A stretch of DNA of 64,000 bases from Lanius collurio (taxonomy: Eukaryota > Chordata > Aves > Passeriformes > Laniidae): assembly GCA_020086605.1 (NCBI GenBank), contig JACBWW010000048.1, positions 3,198,326 to 3,262,325 of the forward strand, written 5' to 3'. Below, one piece after another: positions 37,796 through 50,206 of the stretch; the first letter of the stretch is position 1, and every line of letters starts with the position of its first letter. The notes under the pieces are model-generated. The model had not been told where the DNA came from and did not search any database. It worked only from the letters and a program-made list of their open reading frames with translations. The translations under genes were made by a program, and so were the position numbers.

Positions 37796-40700
37796 ACAAC
37801 CCAGACAGAGAGCATCAGGGGAAAACCCATACCCCCTGGACACAGCAGTGGATGTCTCTGGGACGTCTCATGTAGACGAACACATTCCTTTTTAGGCAAC
37901 TCTACTGAACCTACAGTGAATGTAATAGTAGTTGAAACACCTAGATGACATAAACATACCTACATTTAAGTCTTTTCTGGTTTGAGAGATTCTGGAGTTT
38001 AATTTCACCTCTGCTGACTGCTGCTGCTAAGCAGTATGCTGGTCTATCTTCTTTCCATGATATTTTGTTGAAAAAAAAAGAGCTGGGATATTAGCTCATC
38101 TTTTTTGTTTATTGAAACCAAAAAGCCTTTCCTCAGGCTCAGTTTTGCTCTGAATTTAAGCATCTGGCTTACTCTAAGTGCATCTACTACCCATGCAACA
38201 GTCAGTCTTTCCATGGTGGAAGTCCCCGAGGTAGCAGTCTATCAATCCTGTAGTTACCTGCTGGACAAAGATCTGTGACAGGTGAGTGATGTGAGGGAAA
38301 GACTGCCAGTTGCTCTATCCAATTTCCTGTGCTGCTTCTGGTAGAAGATGGCTTTTTCAGACAATTTTCCTTGCTGTTCACAAAGCTGCATTATCACTAA
38401 CACTGAAATGATCAAAAAGACTGCTCTTGTGTCACTGAAGTTATTTTTGGGAAAATTAGAAACAAAGACAAAGAGAGATGAAAGCTTCCGTGAAAATATC
38501 TTTGAAAAGCATTTAACTTAGATAAACCTGTCCATTTTTCTTGCCAATGGGAAAAAAAGAGCAATCCCTTTAAAGGCAGAACCTTTAAACCACAGTCTCT
38601 GAAGAGCAGTCAGCTAAAGCTGTTGAAGTTTTGATGCAGTAGGAGAAGAAACTCAAGAGAGGGTTGATTTTGCCATCCTAGGAAGGATGTGTCTCTGGGC
38701 AAGTACTTTTCCTTGTACCAATCTCCCTGTTTGATATGTTATACAAGACTTCATTTGTTAAGTCTTCTTTGTTAGACTTTTCTTTATTGTACATCGAACA
38801 ACTAGAGATGACAGATCTGCAAGTGGAGGACATGAGGGAAGAGAAAATAGTCTGAAGAGTTTAGGCCAATAAGAACCAAAAGGAACTGGAGGAATTTTGG
38901 GGCTAGCAAGAAGGAGAACTAAGCAGAACTGGTAAAGAATGGGATGTAAACAACTACCAACAATTACCACATCAAAACAAATGTCCATTCTGTCTCTAGG
39001 GAAAGCAAATGCTACAAATGAAAGGGAAAAAATTGTGAGGATCAAGACAAGAAGACAAAGTCCTTTATGAAGTTGCAGTCTAAGGACTAGGTTAAAAAAA
39101 TGGAAAATCTTTGAGACCTTTCTCTGGAAGTAGCCTGGTAGCTAACTAGATTTGTAGGAGGCCATTCTTCTGCTTTCTCCATCAAAAGAGACAAAAGAGA
39201 TTATTCCATCTTCTTCCAGAATGTGTACTTGCTGGAGAGCCAGGTAACATGCTTCCAATATCTGCTGGTCAGTTTTCCATTATGGTAGGCCTGAAAACCC
39301 TTTGGCACATTCACAGTACTCTGGGTGCTACACTAAAAGAAGAACACATCTGCTGCATTATGTAGCTAGTTGCTATCCTGGAGCAACCAGCAGAGATGCT
39401 ATTAAGCAGCAGTGATTAATCTTTTCACAGCAAGATTCCCCACAGTGAGAGCTAAGCTAGAGGCTGAAGAAATATGGAGATTTTTTTTTCCACATTACTT
39501 TGCTGTGCACCACAATAAGGTTTCTTTTCAAGTCTTTCGGCTCCCATTAAACACGTTTCTTGGGACTTTGTAAAGCTAGAATAAATCAAGTTTATTTTGT
39601 GAATATTTTAACCTTCCATCAACCTTTCTGTCCTGATTTCTTTATTTCACTTCATCTCAGAAAAATTTTGAGAGAGAAAATATGAAAAATATACCTTTAC
39701 ACCTTCTTTTTCAATCCACCCTCTACTCTGATTTAACATAAAGGGATCTTATTAAAATTAGTTAAATATCTTGGCCCTTGTATGCAACACTTATCTTGTA
39801 CATCCCATCTTATGTGGAAATAGTGATGGAATAAGCGCCTTCATGTCCTGTATAATACTGGCTCTTTCAAGAAGGTGTCCTCATTCAAGGAGCTGTGCAT
39901 TTCTATTCTGTATTAGTTTCAGTGAAGACATTTACTGTATCCTGGCTGGCTTTTTTTTTTGTCTCTAATACTGAAAATAGAAATTCTTCATGTACTAAGG
40001 GAGTTTACTGGCTGTTCTGTACAGACACTCTAAGACTACTCCATATTCTGTTATCGTTGAGAAAATATGAATTAACGCCACTGAAATCAAAAGCTGTTTA
40101 CGAGTATAAAACTGACATGAATCAGCTCAGGAACAAACTCGTGTCTGTAAGCCCAAATCATGTGTTTGGTTCAGATGTAATACTTAGCCAGAAGTAATAT
40201 TTAAACTGCATCAAGATTAAGGAACTGATTCTGACATTTTTATGCTTGTGTTGAGAGCTTCTGTGTTGATCACTGATTCCAGGGTGAATATATAACTGTA
40301 GAGAAATCAGTGCATTGAACACACTATCTTTAAAATTCTCTTTTCTTGTAATTCTTGCTTTGCCCTGGCATGACATCCCAAAGACAATACTGTAGACCCC
40401 AGGTCAGAATTCAATGGACTTCCTCCAATAGTAAAATGGAACAAAATCAATAAAAGCCCCCAAGAAGTTCAATAGCAAAAGACTCCATCCTAGACTGTGC
40501 GTACACACTGTAGTCAACTAAAGATTCTTTGGAATAGCTGAGATAAAAGCTTGGTCTATAAGTTAGTGCCACTAATGGCATAACATAGAAGTGAAATTAT
40601 TTTGTCTTTGAATTTTTCATCACATACATGTGTCAGTTGTAAACTTCATTATGTCGATCACTTCTCTGGTTATAAAACATCTTCTAAAATCCAGTTTCTT

Positions 40701-41679
40701 AGAGGTCTTTGAAATATAGCACCTCTGTTTGCTGTCATGCAGTAAACATGTAAATGTACCATGAATTTGTGTGAATTGGTTGATTTTCTGGTGGAACCAC
40801 AGATTAAGCTATTCATGGGGGAATATATGCACTCTCTTTGTAATGTGGGCTTCAGGTCCTACAAAAGTTAACTTTTTATGTTTGCATGATGTTTGCCTAC
40901 CCTTGCAGCAAGTGTGATCTTCAACACCAGGAAAGACACAAGATAGCTCTGTAATCCAAGAACTGTGGCACACTGCAGCAAATTGAGTCCCAGTCCTTCT
41001 GTCTGTGCATGGCACCTATCAGTAAGGTAGACACATACTTTCTGTTCTCTTTCATATGGTGATGAAGGGCAGCTGAGGGGCTCCTCTGTGCTGCTGCTGA
41101 GTCTGGAAATGACGAAGAAAAAGGCTGAACAACATCTTTGGAAGGAATGAGACAAGTTTGAAGTAAAAAGAGTTGATCTGACAAGTACAAATCTGATAGC
41201 TGAAACTATCACACTGCTTTGGTACTAAAAAAGCAGGGGAGGAATAGGAGAAGAAAGATCAACTACTGCACTGCAGCAGTTTACCTGGGGCTGAGGAAAT
41301 CTCCCTTCTAGTATGACCTAATTTGTTCAGCCTTAGCCAACAAGAGGACAACAACAGATCTCAAATTACATAACATTTACAGGTGTTTTAAAACATGCTG
41401 AATGAATAAAGTACCCCTTCTTCACCCTTACACTGCAAGTGAACAATTTCTGTTCCTTACCTCAGCAGCTCTTTAATTAGTTGTTCAAACTATCTGCAGA
41501 TGTCTTCCACTCCAGACTCCATTAAGGACCAAGTATCCCCTTTCTTATTGTTGGGTTTCACTTAGGATGTTTCATCGAGGCTAGAATGAATCTTTAAAAA
41601 CTACTTCATTGTAACAGGAGACAAAAGTAAACTGCACACCACTGTTGAGCACATTACTGACATTCAGTAATGACATTCA
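37796..41679. other. Unique non-coding stretch
   Basis: No gene was recognised. Open frames reach 114 codons (minus, 41,212-40,868) and are featureless. A purine-rich part at 38,780-39,070 may be minus-strand L2-like debris (listed separately). Confidence 0.5.
38780..39075 (-). mobile_element. Possible minus-strand L2-like remnant
   Basis: The plus strand is purine-rich and includes 'agacaaagtcctttatgaag' and 'ttgcagtctaaggacta', which loosely resembles the reverse complement of the L2-like tail ('gtccctgccccaaagagcttacaatctaa'). Only about 40 bp matches and the rest is composition. Low certainty. Confidence 0.25.
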
Positions 41680-42072
41680 NNNNNNNNNNNNNNNNNNNNN
41701 NNNNNNNNNNNNNNNNNNNNNNNNNNNNNNNNNNNNNNNNNNNNNNNNNNNNNNNNNNNNNNNNNNNNNNNNNNNNNNNNNNNNNNNNNNNNNNNNNNNN
41801 NNNNNNNNNNNNNNNNNNNNNNNNNNNNNNNNNNNNNNNNNNNNNNNNNNNNNNNNNNNNNNNNNNNNNNNNNNNNNNNNNNNNNNNNNNNNNNNNNNNN
41901 NNNNNNNNNNNNNNNNNNNNNNNNNNNNNNNNNNNNNNNNNNNNNNNNNNNNNNNNNNNNNNNNNNNNNNNNNNNNNNNNNNNNNNNNNNNNNNNNNNNN
42001 NNNNNNNNNNNNNNNNNNNNNNNNNNNNNNNNNNNNNNNNNNNNNNNNNNNNNNNNNNNNNNNNNNNNNNNN
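41680..42072. other. Assembly gap (Ns)
   Basis: 393 undetermined bases. The left edge is a near-tandem duplication ('gacattcagtaatgacattca', 41,659-41,679), so the gap may hide a tandem array. Open frames drawn across it are meaningless. Confidence 0.99.
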
Positions 42073-42659
42073 GGCAATTTATTTTTATCATAACAGGTCA
42101 TGTCTACTCAGCCTAAGCAATTTCTTTTTCCATGTTTTGTGGAATACAAATGTGTAATATGTATCTATATTGCTAACTTAAATTATTTTGGAGCACTAAT
42201 AAGAAAATTTGATTAGACAGTTAATAAAATGAATTTGTGACTAATGACTAAGAAACCATGTTTCATCTCCCTGTGTGGATGTGTTTGAACACTAACCCTA
42301 ACCCTAACTTTTCTTAATTTGTTGTAGAAATTTTCTGAAAATTCTTCCTTATAAACGGCCCAAGAATCAATCAGGATCCATTGAAAACTTTAAGTAACCA
42401 ACTAACAATGGCAGGAATTTTTTCTTTTCTATGTGGATGAGGATGGGGGTCTGGAGATGGCATTTACACATTAAAAGAGAAGGATAGCTGCTTTATCAGA
42501 TAACACATGCCATAGGAATTTCTCCAACCATTTATTTTTAAAACTTGAAAAATACTGATGTTTCCATTTGAAAGTTCTTCCCTGATAGAAAATATACCAT
42601 ATCTCTTGACAAATTATAATTGATATTAACTTTCAGTATTAAAAATGTATATTGGATGT
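42073..42659. other. Unique stretch after the gap
   Basis: AT-rich, with no gene. It contains the short telomere-like motif at 42,292-42,308. Confidence 0.5.
42292..42308. repeat. Short interstitial telomere-like repeat
   Basis: 'ctaaccctaaccctaac' holds nearly three perfect CCCTAA units. At 17 bp it may be chance or the trace of a telomerase-patched break; it is too short to decide. Confidence 0.8.
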
Positions 42660-43370
42660 TGCATCTGAACTTGTCTGTCTTCAGGTTCTTTTAACCTTCT
42701 CTTTGATCATCTGGAAAGACAGGTCTCCCTGAGTTGTGCATTACTTTTAAAGGGAATTTCTGCTCTGTGAGACTACCCAAAGCTTTTTTTCTGTGGTTGT
42801 TTATTCTTGTAGAGAAAAAGAGGATTTGGGTCAGAGTTTTGGAAGGGTGTGTTCATTATAGGCTAGTCTCATCCCTTCTCTGTCTCTCTTCAGATACTGT
42901 GCTGCTTTTCTCTGAATTGTCAGCCCTCATCTTGTTGCTCTGCAAGCCATAGTCATATTGTGTGGCTATCATAGTTGTAATCCAACACTCCTTTTCAATC
43001 CCATTCTCTTTCTGTAGGTAATTCTAGCTCCCTGATCTTAATTACTCAGTCTTTTCTTCACTGTGTTTTTGTTCAACCCACTTTGGACAAAATTTCCTCT
43101 CCTGAGCTTCTTGCTCCAACACCATTGTCTGTGCAAACTCTCAATTTTAACCCCACCCCTTTGTCAAGTCTATGCAACATCCTCTCAGTTTTAGCATATT
43201 TTCACGATTTCCTGATTACAGTTTCTTTATATTGCTAGCACAAGTATCTGTCAATACACTCCTTGGCTTAGTAGGTTTCAACTACCCAAACTCTGCTCAG
43301 ATCCTCTCCCTGGCAGAGCTGGGAACATCTCATCTTCTAAAGCCATGGAAACATTGGAGCTTCTAAAGGA
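42660..43370 (+). other. Pyrimidine-rich stretch, possible old LINE debris
   Basis: About 700 bp is rich in C/T on the plus strand ('ttctctgtctctcttcag', 'tcctctcctgagcttcttgc', 'atcctctccctggcagagc') and resembles the 49-51 kb L2-like region in texture. No 3' tail is visible. Open frames of 72 and 64 codons here reflect composition. Confidence 0.3.
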
Positions 43371-46300
43371 GTAGGCCTCAAGTATTTATTTTCTAGCAGA
43401 TGTACATTAGGGATTGTTTACTTAATATAATAGCTTTCACTTTTAGAAATAGCTGAACAGTTTTTTTTATGAGTTGTATCCCAGAATTTTGTCCTGAAGA
43501 TTTCAGGCTGCTGCTAGAATTTGATGAATTTATAAGGAATGGATAACAATTCATTTTAAGTAGAGGAATAGTTTATTTTACTGTAGTGATATCAATTCTA
43601 TCAATCCCATAGTACACAAGCACAAAGCACCAAAGTAGATTATATATCATCCCAATCAGAAACACTTAGACTGTGTTCTTTAAAGACCCATTTGATTCAT
43701 GAGAGGTTTACAAAAACTGTTGGCAATGCTTAGTTTCATCATCAAGTACACATATTTTGTTTCAATCTCCAGCAAGGGAATGTAACTACTTTGTGGAATT
43801 TTAAAGCTTGACCTTCATGAAGCATCTTGGGTAAAATAATTGAAATGTCTGAGATTCGTAATATGCGTAGACGGGGATTCTCTGCTTCTACCTTAAGCCA
43901 CTAAAGAGATATCTAGTGTAAGCTAATATTATAACATCCATCAGCAATCAGCAGAGAGAGACAGCATCTAGTAATTCATCCTGTTTACCCTAGATACCTA
44001 CCTGAGGAAGGATCAGGTGACCCTCTGGCAAACTCTACATTCAATCCACCAGCTGTGGATGTAGCCCACGTAAGACTAAATGTATACATTATGAGAGCTA
44101 ATAAAGTGACATGAATCATACTCTGAGAATATAAGAGGATAGATTTATGTTTATTCTTTATTGAAAGAGACTTTTCATAACACTGAGATATCCCTTTGAT
44201 TTGTGACAATTACTATAGTTTTCAATCCTATATTCTGAGGCAATTTCTGTATTAAAAGATATGTTATTCTGATGCTATAATTTAACAAAGGCATTTCATT
44301 TGCAAGTGTTCTTTATCAAGGTACACAGTTTCTCCCACTAAGGAATTTGTATCTGCTAGATATTCAGCAGTAAAACTGCTGGGACTGAGGAAGTGGCATT
44401 TAGCAGGAAGAAATTAAATGTTGAGTATGCAAATGGGTCATGGATGTTCATTTGTTCTGAGCCTTGCAGGAAGCATGTCTTTATTCAATACTGCACATAC
44501 TTGGGAGTGACCCAGAATATAATATTTGTGCATTTACTCATCTGTGCAAGTTTGGATTGCACCAAAGCATCAGAGGTGTTAAATTAGACAGATGGATAAT
44601 AGCAGATTATGAAAATCACAAAATTATTGAGAAAATGCTCTGTCTTGACAATTCAGGGGCAATTTTTTTTTTTATACTAACAACCTGTAGCTATGAATAA
44701 TGTGTTCATTTGTTCTCAGTGTTTAGCCATGTGAGATTAGTCTTGTAAAGCTGGAAGAATCTTTATAAGGAAGGGACTTAAGTGGTAGAAGTGTATGGGT
44801 GGTTGCTCTCCCTCTCGTTAAAGTTTTGCAGATTTGCAGTCGGATTCACTGAGAGCAAGTATCTACAGGGAAAAAAAACACTCAAGTCCTACACCAGTAT
44901 TAATTTAAAAGTAGCTGTACAGCATTTCATGTGAGGTATTCATCTATCTCTCCTTTAATTTTAGATGCTCATTGTCATTTAAACAATTGACACTGATATG
45001 TGCAAAACCAAAAAACATAACAATTTTGAAGTATGTCATGTCAAATGATTCTGTTTACAGATAGACATAATTCAACAAAAAAGATATTTTAGTTGCTTTG
45101 GAAAATTATTAAAAATTTCGGTACTTAAGTTTCTGCTGTTATCACAATACAGACTGTTGTATTTTTACACTACAGCACAAATCAGCAGGCACAGTCTTGA
45201 ATGTGGTCTCATGAGACCAGAAATTTGAATTTATTTCAATATTTTGAGGTTAATAATACTTTTCTGTGGCCTGTTTTCTTGCCTATCTCACTTGTGTTTT
45301 GATAGCACAGACAAGTCCTAAATTCCAGAGAACTGTTCAGATGCTTCTAACCATTAGAGGAAAAGAAACTGGCTGTCAGTAGGCAAGTGAAGAGGGCAGT
45401 TGACATGGGATAATGATGGCTTCTGAAGGACCAGTAACAACTGAAAATCACATAAATGCCTAACAGTTCGCCTCACTGGCTGGAATGGATGAAAATGATT
45501 GAAACCATTTCTGCCTGGAGTCCTCTTGATAGCTATATCTAATTCACTATGGAATACACTTTCTAATTTGTTTTCATGAAACAGAAATGTTCATTTCAAA
45601 GAGATGACCATTTCAGATTTAAGAAAAAATATCTAAAGTAGCCATTTATTCCTCTAAATGCCTAGACTTTTGAACATGTGATTCTATATCGGACAGGAAA
45701 TCATTTGTCTGTAAGAGTCATCTAAGTGCCAAAGTATATTGCAATGCTCACAAAATACCAAAACTCTCAAAATGCTGACTGCAGAGCTACTGAAAACTTG
45801 TTATTGAAGATGCAGAGTAATCCTACTTTACTGGAGATGTAGACTAAGGGCAGACACGCCATAAAGACAGAACCAATCTCTCATCTTATGAGACAGGCTG
45901 TTTACCTCAGATCTTAGCTGAGAAATTTTGCTAGGCAGATAAGCATCCTGGATACCCATGCATAATGAAGAACACTTTCATTCTCCAGCATGATCACACC
46001 AGTACTTACAGTCATGGAGATACAAGTAACATATGAAAAGGCCATTTTTCTCAGGAGAAATATGTTGATATTGTGGGTTTCAGAAATAAGTCTAGAAAGT
46101 AGCATCTTCCAGTGCACATAGGTGTAAAATTTAAAAGTACATAAGAATTTTTTTTTTATTATTTTATTTTAGGCCATTATTCCTTCTTGAAGCAGAAGTC
46201 AGGGCAGAATTAGATGGAGGGGCTTAGTCATTCCACATTTCCACAGGTGAATTTCATCTACTGAAGACAAACACTGAAGTCTTCAAGGAAAGATGCTGTG

Positions 46301-46594
46301 TATCTTTTCTTGGTAATGAACAGAACAATGGATGCAGGGTTTTTATTGATATTTCAATTTGAATAGGCATTTGCATCAGTTGTGTTTCATAAGAATATCC
46401 TACCAATTAATCCTAGTGCCTGACTGTTTGAAAATGACTAGTTCCTTTAAGTACAACATTATAGAAAGTGAAATTTTCAAAGAGCCAATATCAAGATTTT
46501 ATCTCAATAGTTAACTGTGTCTACTGTTAAATCACTTTGGAGAAGCTGTGTTTTCATGAGAAAAGGCAAGTATTGTGTCCTCCTGAAATTTGCT
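43371..46594. other. Unique non-coding stretch
   Basis: No gene or repeat was recognised; open frames are under 80 codons. Confidence 0.5.
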
Positions 46595-46960
46595 CCTGCA
46601 AAATGAGGGGAGACCTCATTTTGGCCTTCTAGTACTTAAAAAGACAATTTGTAAAAATTAGGTACAGTGGCTTTTTACATGGACAGATAGTGATAGGACA
46701 AGGTGGAAATGTTTTAAACTAAACAAGAAGAATATTAGATTAGATGGGAGGAAGAAATTCTTTATTCAGAGGGTGGTGAGGCTCTGGAACAGGTTGCCTA
46801 AATTCTGGATGTGCCATCCCTGGGAGTGTTCAAGTCCTAGTTGGATGGAGTACTGAGCAACCTGATCTAGTGGGTGGCACCCCTGCCCACAGAGGGGGGG
46901 AGTTGGAACTAGATGGTCTTTAAGGTCCCTTCCAACCTAAGCCTTTCTATGATTCAGTGA
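46595..46960 (+). mobile_element. CR1 LINE, 5'-truncated, plus strand
   Basis: CR1 3' region in sense orientation. Ordered phrases are 'gaggggagacctcattttgg', 'ccttctagtactt', 'agtgataggacaagg', 'tattagattagat', 'aggaagaaattctttattca', 'gagggtggtgaggctctgga', 'acaggttgcc', 'gtgccatccctgggagtg', 'ttcaagtcctagttggatgg', 'agcaacctgatctagtgg', 'cctgcccacag', 'ttggaactagatggtcttta', 'aggtcccttccaacctaa' and the tail 'tctatgattcagtgac'. It ends with one recognisable octamer. Divergence is moderate and no coding capacity remains. Confidence 0.95.
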
Positions 46961-48879
46961 CTCTATTGACTATTTCTACCAGTAACAAGAAATTCCTGTA
47001 TTGTAGCATGGTTTCAAAAGCAGTGTCTGTTTAAACAGTGAACATTTCATACTCTGTTATCTATGGATAACTCTCACTTTTCTCAGTTCTGCATGGCAGA
47101 GGCCTTCACATTGTTTAGCCTCTAACTCAGCCCAGTATATGTGCACAGGTTTAATATTAAGCATAATTTGAGACTAATTTAGATCCTCAGGTCAATTAAG
47201 AATTACATTCAACTTATTTGCTAAGTCCAGCCTGGGCTGAGGTGCTTTGCCAAGCTGGGATCTAGGTACCTAGAGTGAAAACAGTGTATTCAGAAAGTAC
47301 TTCAAGGCAAGATGGGATAAATAACATAACCATTTTTTCACATGTGATAAAACTGCTAAACCTGGCTCCTTCAGATTTTCCTATAACTCTTTCTTTCCCA
47401 CATTTCCCCATGGCCCATTTTACTTTCTCCAACTTTCTGTTTCCCTGCTTGCAGCCCTACTCTCACATTCTTGCACCCACAGTTCTCACACACACACGTT
47501 TCTGCAGAGGGAAGCCTCTTACCCAGGAGGAATGCAGCACAATGTTGGGATCGCTGGGATGATGACTGAGCAGACTGGCCAAACTACATCCTGGCTGAGC
47601 TGATGACCCCTGAATTCAGCAGGCTTTGACTGGAATCTCTTTCTAGCACAGATCTTGTTCCTTCTTTACAGTCACCCATTAAAGTGTCACTGTTGCTTCT
47701 TGATTGTCTGTCACTAAATCAATAAGTAGCATAGCAGCAGTAGAAGATAAAAATCTTACCAGGACTGGGAGGCTACTAGGACTGTTAGGATGCCATATTT
47801 ACTTAAATGTATCAGACTAAAATAATACTTAAAGGAAATATTTATTTCTTAGTTACTTCCACTAAAATTAAACTTCTGTTTCTTGTTTGGACATGACAAC
47901 ACCAAACTTGAATAAAACATGACAGTGATGCAGCGGACAAAGATAAATACTGTCCCACTGAAAACTGGAAAAGTTGCCTAGGAGACCTAGTGAGATGAAC
48001 TCATCCTGATTCTCCATAGGACTCCTGACACCACTCAGTTTTAGTGCAGTAAAATTAATCACTGAAATTAACCACTGACACCTGCCTACTACATCTATAG
48101 GTGCATCAATCTTGATTGTTTCCTCCTCACTTGGTATTATGTGAAGTCTCTCTCACAGTCTATGGTATCATCATTTGCATGGACTGTGAGTTAGTTCTCT
48201 TTACAAAAAAACAGCTGCAAATCATACACCAAATGTACTTTTAAGTATAGATGAATTATAAATTATTAATAAAGATAAATTATTAAGTAAAAAAAAAAAT
48301 TAAAAGATCCCCCATAAGGGGATATCTTTGCAATTTACCTGAAAGATAGTTTAAAATTGTGATAGACGTAAGAGGCAAGGATTAATATGGGAAAAAAAAA
48401 GATCTACTGAAATAATTGCTAAGGCTGAATATATGCATATCCAGAAAGTGGTGAACAAATCCAAAACTGCTATCCTGATTGATCTCATATGCTACATTTT
48501 ATAACCACCTGTAAAAGATATTTTAATGACACAAATAAGGAAATAAACATGTATATATTTACTGTGTAGTTTGCAGTACAGACTATAATGAAATAATCAA
48601 GTAGTGCAGTTTGTGTTTTACTCTGGGTTTAGCACTATCATCTCTGTGGAAGCTGAACTGACAAGGGATTTGTTTGGGCTGGTACTGAGGTAGCAGGTGT
48701 CCTGCAGTAGGAATGTTTGCATCACCAGGAAAGTGGGCAAGCAAGCTTGCTTCATCTGTCTTTTCCCCAGGGTCTAGCAAATTAATTTTAAAGCCTGAGG
48801 AATCAAACCCCACCTTTCATTCTCACCAGTTAACACTGAGGAAGATGGTTGCTCTCACTTTGTATGGCTGAGTTGCCGC
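46961..48879. other. Unique non-coding stretch
   Basis: No gene was recognised. A C/T-rich patch with a short (CA)n lies at about 47,370-47,510. A short A10 run lies near 48,290. Confidence 0.5.
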
Positions 48880-50009
48880 TGCAGGTCCAACAGCAGGCCT
48901 TCTTCCCTACAGGTTTTGTTCTATTTTCCTCCACTTTGGTGCTTTTGGCTCTTCTTTTTCAGTTGACGTTCCCTTAATCCATTGTCTTTTCCTGGCTCAC
49001 CACCAACATACACATTATCCATTCTTTTTCTTGAACCATATTCAATATCTCTTGTCAAGCTCCACTGCATATTCATCCTTTCCTCTTTGATGCCTTCCTA
49101 GAGACCTTGTTCTACCTTAACTGAATCCCCAGGTCATGGTCCCATAAATAAACTATTCTAATAAATTAACCACTTTTAATTTATATCTGAAATCTCCCCT
49201 TTTTCCTGACTTTACTTCTGTTTCTGCTAGAATTTTGCTCTGCTTCCAAGAAATTATAGGCAACCGAAGTCATGACCTTCTTTCCTCACCTTGGTATACA
49301 TTTCTATTTTCCTCCCCCTTTTACAGAGGTTGCACTGTTTTCTGTCATAGACATTGACATTTCTCTTTTGCTATCTCCTCCAAATTCCATCCTCATGCTT
49401 CTCTTCTACTGCAGCTCCTCACATCCTTTGTTCCCACAGCCCCTCTTTTACTCTTCTCCTTACCTTCACACTCCATTTTGACTTTCCCCTCATGGTACAA
49501 TATGTTTTAGATGCTTTAGTCTTAGTGTCACCTCTGACCTTTCATTCCTCTCCAAGTACAGCCTTAACTCCCTGCTCTATTTCACTGTAAATACATCAAA
49601 TAGCTTGTTTGCTATAAGAATTGGTAATTTTTCTCCTCTCTTTTCAACCCATACCCTCTCCAACACAGCCTTTTGCCCCCTGCCCTGTGTGGAAACTGTT
49701 CTTGCTGGGCACACTCAAACCCTCTTCCTGGCCATCCTTGTTCATTCTCTTTGGCATGTCTACCATCTTTTATGCAGCTCTCTGGCCTTTACCTTATATA
49801 AGATTATCCTCTCCCTTCTCATGATATTGTCTTTTACTAGTCTTCCTTCCTCTTCATGCTTTTGTTACATCCTGTGTAAATTCACACCAAATTTCTTCCC
49901 CATACAGGAAGGAGTTATGAAATGGCTCTTCTTCCTTTAGATTTATATTATTCATATCAGAAAATTAATTTCAAGTGTTCAAACACATACTTTCTTCAAC
50001 TTACGTGGA

Positions 50010-50206
50010 TGTGCCTCTCCCCTGAAATCCCAGGGGAAGGGACCCTGCAGGGTACGGGTCTGTCCCTGTCCCTGTCCCCATGTCACGTGTGCCCCATACC
50101 TGTTCCTGATTGGGTGGTTTGGGTGCCCAGGCTGGGGAAGAGAGCAGGGTCCCATGACTGGAGTCTGCCTGGGAACTCCAGCCATGTGGATGGAGGAATA
50201 AATCAT
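50010..50206 (+). mobile_element. GC-rich insert, possible decayed LTR fragment
   Basis: About 200 bp is far richer in G and C than its flanks. It contains a (CTGTCC)n hexamer run at 50,060-50,080, a 'tgattgggtgg' CCAAT-like box in reverse (ATTGG), and near its right end 'ggaggaataaatcatctctg', with an AATAAA poly(A) signal just before the composition drops back. An isolated GC-rich block ending in AATAAA inside AT-rich DNA is what a solo LTR can look like. Clear TG...CA ends and a target-site duplication were not found, so it could also be another old element or a small GC island. Confidence 0.3.
50060..50080. repeat. (CTGTCC)n hexamer run
   Basis: About three and a half hexamer units inside the GC-rich insert. 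Confidence 0.85.

Noticed and set aside
38200..38281. Block ending in CAG/GTGAGT after a CAACAG acceptor
   Set aside because: All three frames contain a stop, so it cannot be an internal coding exon; the acceptor lacks a pyrimidine tract.
41645..42157. Open frames of 145-170 codons across the gap
   Set aside because: They consist almost wholly of Ns.
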